Shown here piece by piece: positions 40,601 to 48,525 of a DNA stretch of 51,512 bases. The notes below the pieces were generated by a model, which worked only from the letters and a program-made list of their open reading frames with translations, was not told the DNA's origin and ran no database searches. Where the stretch lies: NCBI RefSeq assembly GCF_014803725.1, contig NZ_JAAVBE010000025.1:9312-60823 (forward strand). Direction: 5' to 3'. The translations under genes were made by a program, and so were the position numbers. The DNA comes from Desulfovibrio sp. GTDB taxonomy: Bacteria; Desulfobacterota; Desulfovibrionia; Desulfovibrionales; Desulfovibrionaceae. Each line of letters starts with the position of its first letter. Position 1 is the stretch's first letter.

Positions 40601-43498
40601 ATGTGTGCCCGGCCGAATCCCCCAGCCCCTGACGCCACCCCTGTCCTCGTCCTGCTGTATGGCGGCGCCCCCCGCGCGAGCCTCGCCGCGCTCGCGGCGG
40701 ACGGCGCAAGGCCGCGGGTCATCGTGCTTCAGGCGCCCGGCGGAAGCCCCTCCGATGCAGCGGAAGAGGCCCGCGCCCTGGGCGAAAACCTCGTTGGGCA
40801 GGGGCGCCTCGCAGGCTTTGCCTTGGAAGAGCTTGCACCCGGGGAAGATTGGCGCGAAGCAGCCAACCGCATCCTCCCGCCGGACGCGCGGGAAGACGCG
40901 CGCACGCGGCGGCCCTTCCTGTTCCTTTTGTCGACAGCCGTGCATCCCGAGGCCGGCTGTCTTTGCGCCCTCGCCCGGCGGCTTGCCGATGAACCCGCTC
41001 TTGCCGGCGTTTCACCGCTTCTCCTCTCGCCGCCCCAGGCTGGTACGCCCCGGCGCGTACGCCATATGGGGAGCGTGTTCGACAGCAGCCGGGAGTTGCA
41101 TGCGCTGTATGAAGGCCTCCCCGCCGGGCACCCGCTCGCGCAGAAGCGGCGCTTCTTTCAGGTGGCGCCCGACGACGCCCTCATGGTACGCCTTGACGAA
41201 TTTTGCGCGGCCGGCGGCTTCTCGGCGAGCCTCGACGAGCTCGCGCCGCTTGACCTCTGTTTCCGCCTGGGGCACGGGCGCACCGCATTCTCCACCGAGC
41301 CCGAAGCCCGGGCCGCGCTCCATGACATCCACGCCGGCCTTGCCACCGCGGCATGCTGGAACAGCCTTGTCCAGCGCGGGCGCATCCCGCCGGAGAGGGG
41401 GCGCCCCGACTATGCGCGCCATGTGCTCGCCGACGGCCTTGGATACGGCTGTACGCCGTGGCTCGCCGAGGGGCCGGACCTGCCCGAAGCGCCACTGGAA
41501 AGCGACATCTGGGCAGAAGCCTGGCTCGCTTGGCGGCGCACGCCGGAGCCGGCGAGCCTGCTGCGCCTGTTGGCCCGCTCCGCGCCCGAAGAGCTCGCGC
41601 GCCTCGTGGACCTCTGCCGCGGCTACCCGGCGCTCGCACCCCATGCCTTCGCCTGGTATGGGGCCCGCGCCCGGCACATGGTGGCCTTTGCCGAGGCGCA
41701 AGACCTGCCGCAGTTGAAAGAGGATGCCACCCTCTGGCAGCGCGGCGCGGCGCGCTTCCACCACCGCATGCTCAGGCCCGGCATGCGCGCCCTGGCGGAT
41801 GCCGGCCTGTGGGCCTGCTCGCTGGATGCGGCGGCTTCGTCCTACGATGCCTGGCTGGAATTGCGCGAGCCTGAGCTGCGCCCCACCCGGCGGCTGGAGG
41901 CCGGCGCGGACTGGCCGGAGATCGCTGTGCTCATGCCGGTGTGGAACCCGCGCCCTGACTACCTTGCGGCGGCGCTCGATTCCGTGCTCGCGCAGCGGTA
42001 TGGCCGCTGGCAGCTCTGCGTGGCGGACGACGCCTCCACCGACCCGGCCATCCCGCAACTGCTCAGGGCCTATGCGGCCAAAGATCCGCGCATCCGGCTC
42101 GTCTTCCGTGAGAAGAACGGCCACATCTCCCGCGCCACCAACAGCGCGCTGGCCCTTGCCGATGCCCCCTGGACGGCCTTTTTCGACCATGACGACCTGC
42201 TCGCGCCCACGGCCCTTGCGGAAGTGGCCGCGGTCATCGCCGGGCGCCCCGAAGTGCGGTATATCTATACAGACGAAGACAAGATCGACGAGGACGGCGT
42301 GCGGCGCACCCCGGTCTTCAAGCCCGGTTTCGATGGCGACCTCGCCGCCATGGGGCATCTCACCACCTGCGCGACGGCGCTTGTGCGCGATGCGGGTGGC
42401 TTGCGGGAGGGTTTCGAGGGCTCGCAGGATTTTGATTTCAGCCTGAGGATCACCGAACGCCTCGAGCCACGTCAGGTGGCGCACATCCCCCGCGTGCTCT
42501 ACCATTGGCGCATCCATGCGGGAAGCACCACAGGGAGCCTCGCCACCAAGCCCTATGTGCTCGAGGCCACGCGCCGCGCGCTCACGGAAAGCGCGCTCAG
42601 GCACGGCTATGCAGTGGAAGGCGCTGCCTCCGAAAAGAACAACTTTTTCAAGCTCATTTTGGGCGTGCCGGCCGGGCTCACCTGCAGCGTCGTCCTGCTC
42701 GCTGATGCCTCGGGGGGCGCCCGTGCCCCGGCGCCGGCCCTGGTGGCGGTCTTGGGCGCCCTCGCGTCGGTCATGCAGGTGGAAGTGCTCTGGCAGCCGC
42801 TCACGATGCATGCCGCCGCGCCGTATGGCTGGCCCGACGCCATGCTCCCGCCGCCACGCCCCCTGCCCGTCGCCCCGCACTGGACGGACGCCTCACTGGC
42901 GGCCGCGCGCGAGGCCGCGGGCGACGTGCTGCTCTTTCTTCACGCCGGCCTCACGCCCGTGCTGGACTGCCGGCCGGAACAGATGGTCATCCACGCGCTG
43001 CGGCCTGACATCGCGCTCGTGGGCGGCCTGGTGTGGCAGCGCGGCCGGCTCTGGAACGGGGGCTATGCCCCGGATGTGACGGGCCTGCCCTTCCCGCTCC
43101 TGCGCGGCTCAAGCCCGCTGGATCTGCGCAACCGTTGCTGGGGGCACTTCCTGCTCACGCGGCATGCGCTTGGCGTCGACTGGCGCTGCATGGCCGTGCG
43201 CCGGAAGCCCCTGCTGGAAGGGGCGCCCCTTGACGCCGGCATGGGGAACCTTGCGGGGGTGGACTACAGCCTGCGCGAGGAAGCTCACGGGCGTTTCACG
43301 CTCGTTTCGCCGTGGGGGCAGTGGGAATTGCTCCCGGATGCGGAAAGCGGGCCCGCCGCCCCGGAGGCGGAAGCCCGCTTTCTCGCCCGCTGGGGCGAAA
43401 CCGTGCGCAGGCATCCCCTGCGCAACCCGAATCTGTGCGGCGCGCCGGACTATGGCTGGCGCCTCATGCTCGAGGCCGGCCCGGGGCCGGCGCGCTGA
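40601..43498 (+). CDS. Large glycosyltransferase with central GT2 domain
   Basis: A 965-residue protein. Residues about 440-660 are a GT2 domain: V-L-M-P-V-W-N-P-R-P-D-Y-L, A-D-D-A-S-T-D-P-A-I-P, F-D-H-D-D-L (DXD region), Y-T-D-E-D-K-I-D and Y-H-W-R-I-H. These resemble O-antigen/rhamnan synthesis transferases. The N-terminal 440 and C-terminal 300 residues are not assigned; the C-terminus includes a V-G-G-L-V-W-Q-R-G-R-L segment that may be a second, degenerate transferase fold. It stands alone between ppaC and greA. Confidence 0.83.
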   Translation: MCARPNPPAPDATPVLVLLYGGAPRASLAALAADGARPRVIVLQAPGGSPSDAAEEARALGENLVGQGRLAGFALEELAPGEDWREAANRILPPDAREDARTRRPFLFLLSTAVHPEAGCLCALARRLADEPALAGVSPLLLSPPQAGTPRRVRHMGSVFDSSRELHALYEGLPAGHPLAQKRRFFQVAPDDALMVRLDEFCAAGGFSASLDELAPLDLCFRLGHGRTAFSTEPEARAALHDIHAGLATAACWNSLVQRGRIPPERGRPDYARHVLADGLGYGCTPWLAEGPDLPEAPLESDIWAEAWLAWRRTPEPASLLRLLARSAPEELARLVDLCRGYPALAPHAFAWYGARARHMVAFAEAQDLPQLKEDATLWQRGAARFHHRMLRPGMRALADAGLWACSLDAAASSYDAWLELREPELRPTRRLEAGADWPEIAVLMPVWNPRPDYLAAALDSVLAQRYGRWQLCVADDASTDPAIPQLLRAYAAKDPRIRLVFREKNGHISRATNSALALADAPWTAFFDHDDLLAPTALAEVAAVIAGRPEVRYIYTDEDKIDEDGVRRTPVFKPGFDGDLAAMGHLTTCATALVRDAGGLREGFEGSQDFDFSLRITERLEPRQVAHIPRVLYHWRIHAGSTTGSLATKPYVLEATRRALTESALRHGYAVEGAASEKNNFFKLILGVPAGLTCSVVLLADASGGARAPAPALVAVLGALASVMQVEVLWQPLTMHAAAPYGWPDAMLPPPRPLPVAPHWTDASLAAAREAAGDVLLFLHAGLTPVLDCRPEQMVIHALRPDIALVGGLVWQRGRLWNGGYAPDVTGLPFPLLRGSSPLDLRNRCWGHFLLTRHALGVDWRCMAVRRKPLLEGAPLDAGMGNLAGVDYSLREEAHGRFTLVSPWGQWELLPDAESGPAAPEAEARFLARWGETVRRHPLRNPNLCGAPDYGWRLMLEAGPGPAR

Positions 43499-43524
43499 CG
43501 CCGGCCCGGCGCCCCGCGGGGCCG

Positions 43525-44013
43525 TCAGGCGAGAGCCTTGCTGCCCTTGAACGAAATATCCACCACCTCATACGTGACGCGGCCGCGCGGGATATCCACG
43601 CTCACCTCGTCGCCCACTTCCTTGCCGAGCAAGGCCTGCCCCACCGGTGAGAGGAAGGAGATGGAGCCCGAGGCCGGGTCGGCCTCGTCAGGACCGAGGA
43701 TGGTGAAGGTGCGGGATTCGCCGCTGTCCGCATCCTCCACTTCCACGGTGGCGCCGAAGATCACCTTGTCGCCCGAGAGGGTGTCGAGGTCGATGACCTG
43801 GTAGAGCGCCAGGCGCGACTCGATATACTTGATGCGCGCCTCGGCCATGCCCTGACGCTCGCGCGCGGCGTCATAGCCCGCGTTCTCGCGCAGGTCGCCT
43901 TCTTCGCGGGCCTCCTTGATGGCCTGGATGATGGCCGGGCGCTCGCTCTTCAGGCGGGCGAGCTCGTCCTCAAGCCGCTTGTAGCCCTGTACGGAAATGG
44001 GAATGCTCGTCAT
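43525..44013 (-). CDS. greA: Transcription elongation factor GreA
   Basis: A 162-residue factor that rescues backtracked RNA polymerase by stimulating transcript cleavage. The N-terminal coiled coil carries R-P-A-I-I-Q-A-I-K-E-A-R-E-E-G-D-L-R-E-N-A with the tip acidic residues. The C-terminal FKBP-like domain has F-G-A-T-V-E-V-E-D and I-S-F-L-S-P-V-G-Q-A-L-L-G-K. Start 44013 has GAGGT; the upstream ATG 44025 lacks a site. A strong promoter lies at 44119-44147. Confidence 0.95.
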   Translation of the reverse strand: MTSIPISVQGYKRLEDELARLKSERPAIIQAIKEAREEGDLRENAGYDAARERQGMAEARIKYIESRLALYQVIDLDTLSGDKVIFGATVEVEDADSGESRTFTILGPDEADPASGSISFLSPVGQALLGKEVGDEVSVDIPRGRVTYEVVDISFKGSKALA

Positions 44014-44118
44014 GTTCGACCTCATGCGAAAAAAAACCTCCGCTGCACGGGCAGCGCAGGCTCGGGATCAGGTGGAGATGGGGGATGGCGGGCAGCGCAC
44101 ACGGCTGCCTGAAGCCCT

Positions 44119-44147
44119 ATACTAGGCAGCCGCCGGCCCCCCGTCAA
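44119..44147 (-). promoter_or_regulatory. Sigma-70 promoter of greA
   Basis: On the minus strand TTGACG (44147-44142) and TAGTAT (44124-44119), 17-bp spacer. The leader is about 100 bases. Confidence 0.8.
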
Positions 44148-44182
44148 GCCCCGCGCCCTTGACGGCCGCGCCCGCTTTGCGC

Positions 44183-44211
44183 TTGCGCAGCCCGGGGGGG
44201 ACGTATATGCT
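44183..44211 (+). promoter_or_regulatory. Promoter of the MprF-domain gene
   Basis: TTGCGC (44183-44188), 17-bp spacer, TATGCT (44206-44211), about 45 bases before the ATG at 44257. Confidence 0.6.
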
Positions 44212-44256
44212 TGGGGACGCGCGGCAAAACACCGCGCCTGAAGCCGTCTGAAAGTC

Positions 44257-45813
44257 ATGAAAAAGTATCTGCGCTATTTGGGGCCCGTGCTCGTGACCGG
44301 CATCTTTGTGCTGGCCGTCTACCTGCTCTACCACAAGCTCAAAGCCTACAGCATCGCCCAGATCCGCCAGAGCATCGAGCAGATTTCCTACGGGCGCATC
44401 GGCGCGTCGCTCGTGCTCATGGTCATCAACTATATGATCCTCGTGGGCTATGACTGGCTTGCGCTCAAGGCCATCCACAAAAAGCTCCCGCTGCCGCGCG
44501 TGGGACTCGTCTCCTTCGTGGGGCAGGCTGTGAGCTACAATTTCGGGGCGCTGCTCGGCGGCACCAGCGTGCGCTACCGCTTTTATTCCGCATGGGGCTT
44601 TTCGCTCACGGACATCGTGCGCCTCGTGCTCATGCTGGCCGTGACCTTCTGGGTGGGCGCGCTCGGCACCTGCGGCATCATCTTTCTCGTGGCGCCCCCC
44701 TATATCCCCGAAGAACTGCTCACCAACATGCCCATCAAGGATGTGCGCATCCTGGGCCTCATCCTGACCCTGCTCGCGTGCTCCTACCTCGTGCTCTGCT
44801 TTACCGTGCGCAAGCCCGTGCACATCTTCGGCAAGGAATTCGTCTTCCCCTCGCCCCGCATCGCCATTGCCCAGTGCATCGTGGCCGGCGTGGACATCGT
44901 GGCGGCCTCGGCCTGCATGTATGTGCTTCTGCCGGGCGACATCGGCATCAACTTCCTCGACTTCCTGCCGAGCTACCTCATGGCGCAGGTGGCGGTGGTG
45001 CTCACGCATATCCCGGGCGGCGTGGGCATCTTCGAGCTCGTCATCCTCGAGCTCTCGCACACGAGCCACACCCAGTCCGTCTTTGCGGCGGTGCTGCTCT
45101 TCCGCCTCATTTACTACATCATCCCGCTGCTGGCCGCGGCGCTGCTGCTGGCCGCGTACGAGGCGCGCCAGCGCCGCTCCATGTTGCGCGAGGCCGGGCG
45201 CTGGCTCGCCACGCTCTCGCACTCCATCAGCGCCTATCTCGTCTTCGTGGCCGGGCTCATCCTGCTCGTTTCCGCCACGCTGCCCACGGGGCCGCGCACC
45301 GTGGCCCTGCTCACGCAGTGGCTGCCCATGAGCGTCATCGGCGCCGGGCACTTCGTCTGCGCGCTGTCCGGCGCGGCACTCCTCTTTGTGGCCTACGGGC
45401 TGGAGCGCCGGCAGACCCGCGCCTTCCGCATGGCCGTGGCCCTGCTCGGCCTCGGCATCGTGGGCGCGCTTTTGAAGGGCCTTTCGTGGGAAACGGCCCT
45501 CATGGCCGCGGTCATCCTGTTCGCCGTGTGCCTCGCGCACAGGCGCTTTTATCGCCGCTCCTTCTTCTGGGAGGAGCCCATCCCCTTCTACTGGCTCTTC
45601 GGGGCTCTGGCGGCGCTCGGCGTGGCCTTCCTGCTGGCCTGGTTCCTCTATCATCCGGCCTGGGACAGGGCCACCACCTGGGGCTTCGAGCGGCCTTTCA
45701 ACGCCTCGCGCACCTTGCGGGCCTTCATCGGCATCGTGGCGATGCTCATGATTTCCTGGTGCTGGCGCCTCTTTTTGCGGCAGCGGAAGAAGCGCCGGCA
45801 GGCAAGCGCCTGA
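44257..45813 (+). CDS. Lysylphosphatidylglycerol synthase-type transmembrane protein (UPF0104)
   Basis: A 518-residue inner-membrane protein with about 13 helices. The N-terminal 310 residues match the MprF flippase/AglD membrane domain: F-V-G-Q-A-V-S-Y-N-F-G-A-L-L-G-G-T-S-V-R-Y-R, then T-H-I-P-G-G-V-G-I-F-E and F-R-L-I-Y-Y-I-I-P. After about residue 320 more membrane helices follow instead of the soluble aminoacyltransferase domain of MprF. Lipid translocation rather than lysine transfer is likely. Divergent from greA. Confidence 0.83.
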   Translation: MKKYLRYLGPVLVTGIFVLAVYLLYHKLKAYSIAQIRQSIEQISYGRIGASLVLMVINYMILVGYDWLALKAIHKKLPLPRVGLVSFVGQAVSYNFGALLGGTSVRYRFYSAWGFSLTDIVRLVLMLAVTFWVGALGTCGIIFLVAPPYIPEELLTNMPIKDVRILGLILTLLACSYLVLCFTVRKPVHIFGKEFVFPSPRIAIAQCIVAGVDIVAASACMYVLLPGDIGINFLDFLPSYLMAQVAVVLTHIPGGVGIFELVILELSHTSHTQSVFAAVLLFRLIYYIIPLLAAALLLAAYEARQRRSMLREAGRWLATLSHSISAYLVFVAGLILLVSATLPTGPRTVALLTQWLPMSVIGAGHFVCALSGAALLFVAYGLERRQTRAFRMAVALLGLGIVGALLKGLSWETALMAAVILFAVCLAHRRFYRRSFFWEEPIPFYWLFGALAALGVAFLLAWFLYHPAWDRATTWGFERPFNASRTLRAFIGIVAMLMISWCWRLFLRQRKKRRQASA

Positions 45814-45839
45814 GCCCCGGCGGAGCATACGCCCCCGGC

Positions 45840-46382
45840 TCAGTCGCGGATGTCGAGGCGCACCATGTCCTCGCCGTCCCGCTCCTCAAGAAGCACATCC
45901 ACATGCCAGCCGCGCTCGGTGGTGATTTCACGCCCCACATAGTCCGCATGGATGGGCAGCTCGCGGTGGCCCCTGTCCACGAGCACGGCCAGCTCCACCG
46001 CGCGGGGGCGCCCATAGTCGAGGATGGCTTCAAGCGCGGCGCGCACGGTGCGCCCGCTGAAGAGCACGTCATCCACGAGCAGCACGACGCGGCCGTCCGG
46101 GCTTTCCGGGATATGCGAGGTGCCGATGAGGGGCTTGCCCTCAAGGCTTGTCCAGTCGTCCCGGTAGAGGTTGATGTCCAGCGTGCCGAGCGGCACGCGC
46201 ACGCCGGCGCGCGCCTCCAAAAGGCTTGCGAGCCGCCGGGCGAGGTCCACGCCGCGGCGCTGGATGCCCACCAGCATGAGGCCCTCGCAGCCGGGGTGGC
46301 GCTCCAGCACCTGCGCGGCGAGCCGCTCGAGGATGCGGCCCATTTCGTCCTTTGCGATCAAGAGTGTCGTTGCGTCCTTCAT
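45840..46382 (-). CDS. pyrR: PyrR-type uracil phosphoribosyltransferase / pyr regulator
   Basis: A 180-residue type I phosphoribosyltransferase. The PRPP-binding motif is V-V-L-L-V-D-D-V-L-F-S-G-R-T-V-R near 105, and M-L-V-G-I-Q-R-R-G-V and D-R-G-H-R-E-L-P-I-H are PyrR hallmarks. In many bacteria PyrR both attenuates pyr transcription and makes UMP. No pyr attenuator is visible here. AGGAG lies before ATG 46382. It follows the cysteine-cluster protein gene by 24 bases. Confidence 0.93.
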   Translation of the reverse strand: MKDATTLLIAKDEMGRILERLAAQVLERHPGCEGLMLVGIQRRGVDLARRLASLLEARAGVRVPLGTLDINLYRDDWTSLEGKPLIGTSHIPESPDGRVVLLVDDVLFSGRTVRAALEAILDYGRPRAVELAVLVDRGHRELPIHADYVGREITTERGWHVDVLLEERDGEDMVRLDIRD

Positions 46383-46406
46383 GGTTTCTCCTGCGGAAAG
46401 CGTGGT

Positions 46407-46967
46407 TCAGCGGAGCACTTCCGCCTTGCCCTCCGCATCAAAGAGGGAGATGCGCAGGTCGATGTAGTCCCGCGCCAGGGTCGCCGCTGGGAGGCTCAGG
46501 GAAATGTGCCTGAGTTCCTCGAGGCTGAAGCCGAGCAGGTAGTGCGCCGCCTCCAGCCCGAGGTCCGCGAAGCGCAGGAGGGGCGTGAAGAGCACGGCCG
46601 GGCAGGTCTGGTAGAGGTGGAGGCCGCCGTTGATGAGCACGATGGGGAAGAGGCCGCAGGCCACGGGCTTGAGCGCCAGCGGCAGCCGGCAGCCGTGCGG
46701 CGTGTCGGACTTGCAGCCCTGCGCGCCGATATAGGCGGTGTCGGGGTCGAGGAGGTAAAAATCCTTGTCGAGGTCGGGGCGGATCTGCGACGGCAGGAGC
46801 GCCATGGGGAAGGGCACGGAAGAATCCTGCGGGCCGCAGCAATAACGGCAGTCGCGGCAATAGCCGTTCTGGAGCCAGGTGCTGCGCCAGCGCACCGCGC
46901 GCCTGCGCGGAAAGAGGTTGCGCCAGGTCTCCACATAATGCCAAAAGCCTTTTGGTGCTTTGCGCAT
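46407..46967 (-). CDS. YkgJ-like cysteine-cluster protein
   Basis: A 186-residue protein whose N-terminal part has C-R-D-C-R-Y-C-C near residue 38, and further cysteines at G-C-K, H-G-C-R and V-A-C-G-L-F-P. These resemble YkgJ-type Fe-S or zinc-binding cysteine clusters. Specific function unknown. ATG 46967 has GGAGG 5 nt upstream, and a promoter is readable at 47012-47040. It is first in a two-gene unit with pyrR. Confidence 0.8.
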   Translation of the reverse strand: MRKAPKGFWHYVETWRNLFPRRRAVRWRSTWLQNGYCRDCRYCCGPQDSSVPFPMALLPSQIRPDLDKDFYLLDPDTAYIGAQGCKSDTPHGCRLPLALKPVACGLFPIVLINGGLHLYQTCPAVLFTPLLRFADLGLEAAHYLLGFSLEELRHISLSLPAATLARDYIDLRISLFDAEGKAEVLR

Positions 46968-47011
46968 ATGTCCTCCGGCCCCCGGCCTTTAAAATGACGG
47001 GGCATCGGCCA

Positions 47012-47040
47012 CCCATAAGCGCAATGGCGCGGCCGGTCAA
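47012..47040 (-). promoter_or_regulatory. Promoter of the cysteine-cluster protein/pyrR unit
   Basis: On the minus strand TTGACC (47040-47035), 17-bp spacer, TATGGG (47017-47012). Confidence 0.6.
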
Positions 47041-47069
47041 GCGGAGCGCCAAGGGCCGGCGGCGCCGCA

Positions 47070-47098
47070 TTGCCTGACGCGTGGCCGGATGCTAAGAT
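47070..47098 (+). promoter_or_regulatory. Promoter of the NlpC/P60 lipoprotein gene
   Basis: TTGCCT (47070-47075), 17-bp spacer, TAAGAT (47093-47098), about 50 bases before the start. Confidence 0.6.
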
Positions 47099-47148
47099 GA
47101 CGCGCTGTACGTCCCCGCAAACAGCCCCTCCCCATCAAGGCGGTGTCC

Positions 47149-48525
47149 ATGCCCTTCTCGCGCTGCTCCCTGCTCGTCCTTCTCCTGGCTGTCTGCCTGC
47201 TCACGGCCTGTGCCGGCAAGCGCGTGCCCACGCGCGACGGCAGCCTGCCTTCATGGATGCAGACCCCGCAAGACCTGCGCGCCTTCCCGCAGGATCTTGA
47301 GGTTTTTGCCCGCGAGGCCGGGCCCGAGCGCCGCATCCTGGATGCGGAAACGCAGGACGCCATGAACGCCGCCTTTGACCGCATCTTTTTCGGCCCGTGG
47401 GACATGGCGAAAACGAGCATCCGCAAGCGGGACGTGGCGGTGTTTTTCCGCAAGGCGCGCGGTTTTCGCGCGGACGGCAGCCGCTGGAGCCAGGCGGAAT
47501 GGGACGCCATGGCGGCCAACGCGCATCTCGGCACCTATCCCTCGCGGGCGGCGCACGCCGTCACCGTGCGCGCCGCCGACCTGCGCGAGCTCCCCACGCA
47601 CGAGCCCCGCTTTTCCGAGCCCACGCCCGACCCGAAGGCCAATCCCTTCGACTATTTCCAGTATTCGCTGCTCCCGCCGGGGACGCCGCTGCTCATCGCC
47701 CATGCCACCGAGGACGGCCGCTGGTATTATGTGGAATGCCCTGTCGCCGGCGGCTGGGTGGATGCCAATGACGTGGCCCTGGTGGACGCCGGGTTCAAGC
47801 GCCTCTGGCGGCACGGGCGCCACGCAGCCCTGCTCCGCGACCGGGTGCCGCTGCCCGGGGCGCCTGGCGCTGCCCCGGCGGCAGGGGGCGAAGCCGGCAT
47901 CGGCGCCGTCTTCCCGCTGGCAGGCGTGCGGTCCGACGGGGGCTGTGACGTGCTGGTGCCCTTCAGGGGCGCGGACGGCATGGCGGCCAGCGCCGAGGTG
48001 TCCCTCCCCGCAGGAGCGGCCACGCCCAAGCCCCTGGCGCTCACGCCGGGCAACGTGGCCAGGGTCGGCAACGTGATGATGGGCCAGCCCTACGGCTGGG
48101 GCGGCATGTTCGGCGAGCGCGACTGCTCGGCCCTCACCCGCGACCTGTTCACGCCCTTCGGCATCTGGCTGCCGCGCAACTCCGTGGCGCAGGCCCGGCG
48201 CGGCGCGGTGGTGCCGCTGGAGGGCCTGTCCGCGCGCGAAAAGGAAGCGCGCATCCTCGCGGACGGCGTGCCCTTCCTGAGCCTCGTGGGCATGCGCGGG
48301 CACGTCATGCTCTATGTGGGCGCCTGGAAGGGGCGCCCGGCCATCTTCCACAATGTCTGGGGCGTGCGCGTGGTGGAGGAGGGCAACGACAATGCCCGCT
48401 GCGTCATCGGCAGGGCCGTGGTCACGTCCCTGACACCCGGGAGCGAGCTCAAAAACCTTTATCTGCCTATGACCTTCGTGGACCGCATCCGCACCCTGAC
48501 CACCCCCGCCGGGCCGCGCCCGTGA
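47149..48525 (+). CDS. SH3-domain NlpC/P60-family lipoprotein
   Basis: A 458-residue cell-wall hydrolase-type lipoprotein. A signal peptide ends in lipobox L-T-A-C-A (Cys at about 19). SH3b-like segments cover about 130-200 (V-T-V-R-A-A-D-L-R-E-L-P-T) and about 215-300. The C-terminal NlpC/P60 domain has Q-P-Y-G-W-G-G-M-F-G-E-R-D-C-S-A-L-T with the catalytic Cys and G-M-R-G-H-V-M-L-Y-V-G with the His. ATG 47149 is preferred to GTG 47143 for its AAGG spacing. The stop overlaps the next start (GTGA). Confidence 0.87.
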   Translation: MPFSRCSLLVLLLAVCLLTACAGKRVPTRDGSLPSWMQTPQDLRAFPQDLEVFAREAGPERRILDAETQDAMNAAFDRIFFGPWDMAKTSIRKRDVAVFFRKARGFRADGSRWSQAEWDAMAANAHLGTYPSRAAHAVTVRAADLRELPTHEPRFSEPTPDPKANPFDYFQYSLLPPGTPLLIAHATEDGRWYYVECPVAGGWVDANDVALVDAGFKRLWRHGRHAALLRDRVPLPGAPGAAPAAGGEAGIGAVFPLAGVRSDGGCDVLVPFRGADGMAASAEVSLPAGAATPKPLALTPGNVARVGNVMMGQPYGWGGMFGERDCSALTRDLFTPFGIWLPRNSVAQARRGAVVPLEGLSAREKEARILADGVPFLSLVGMRGHVMLYVGAWKGRPAIFHNVWGVRVVEEGNDNARCVIGRAVVTSLTPGSELKNLYLPMTFVDRIRTLTTPAGPRP

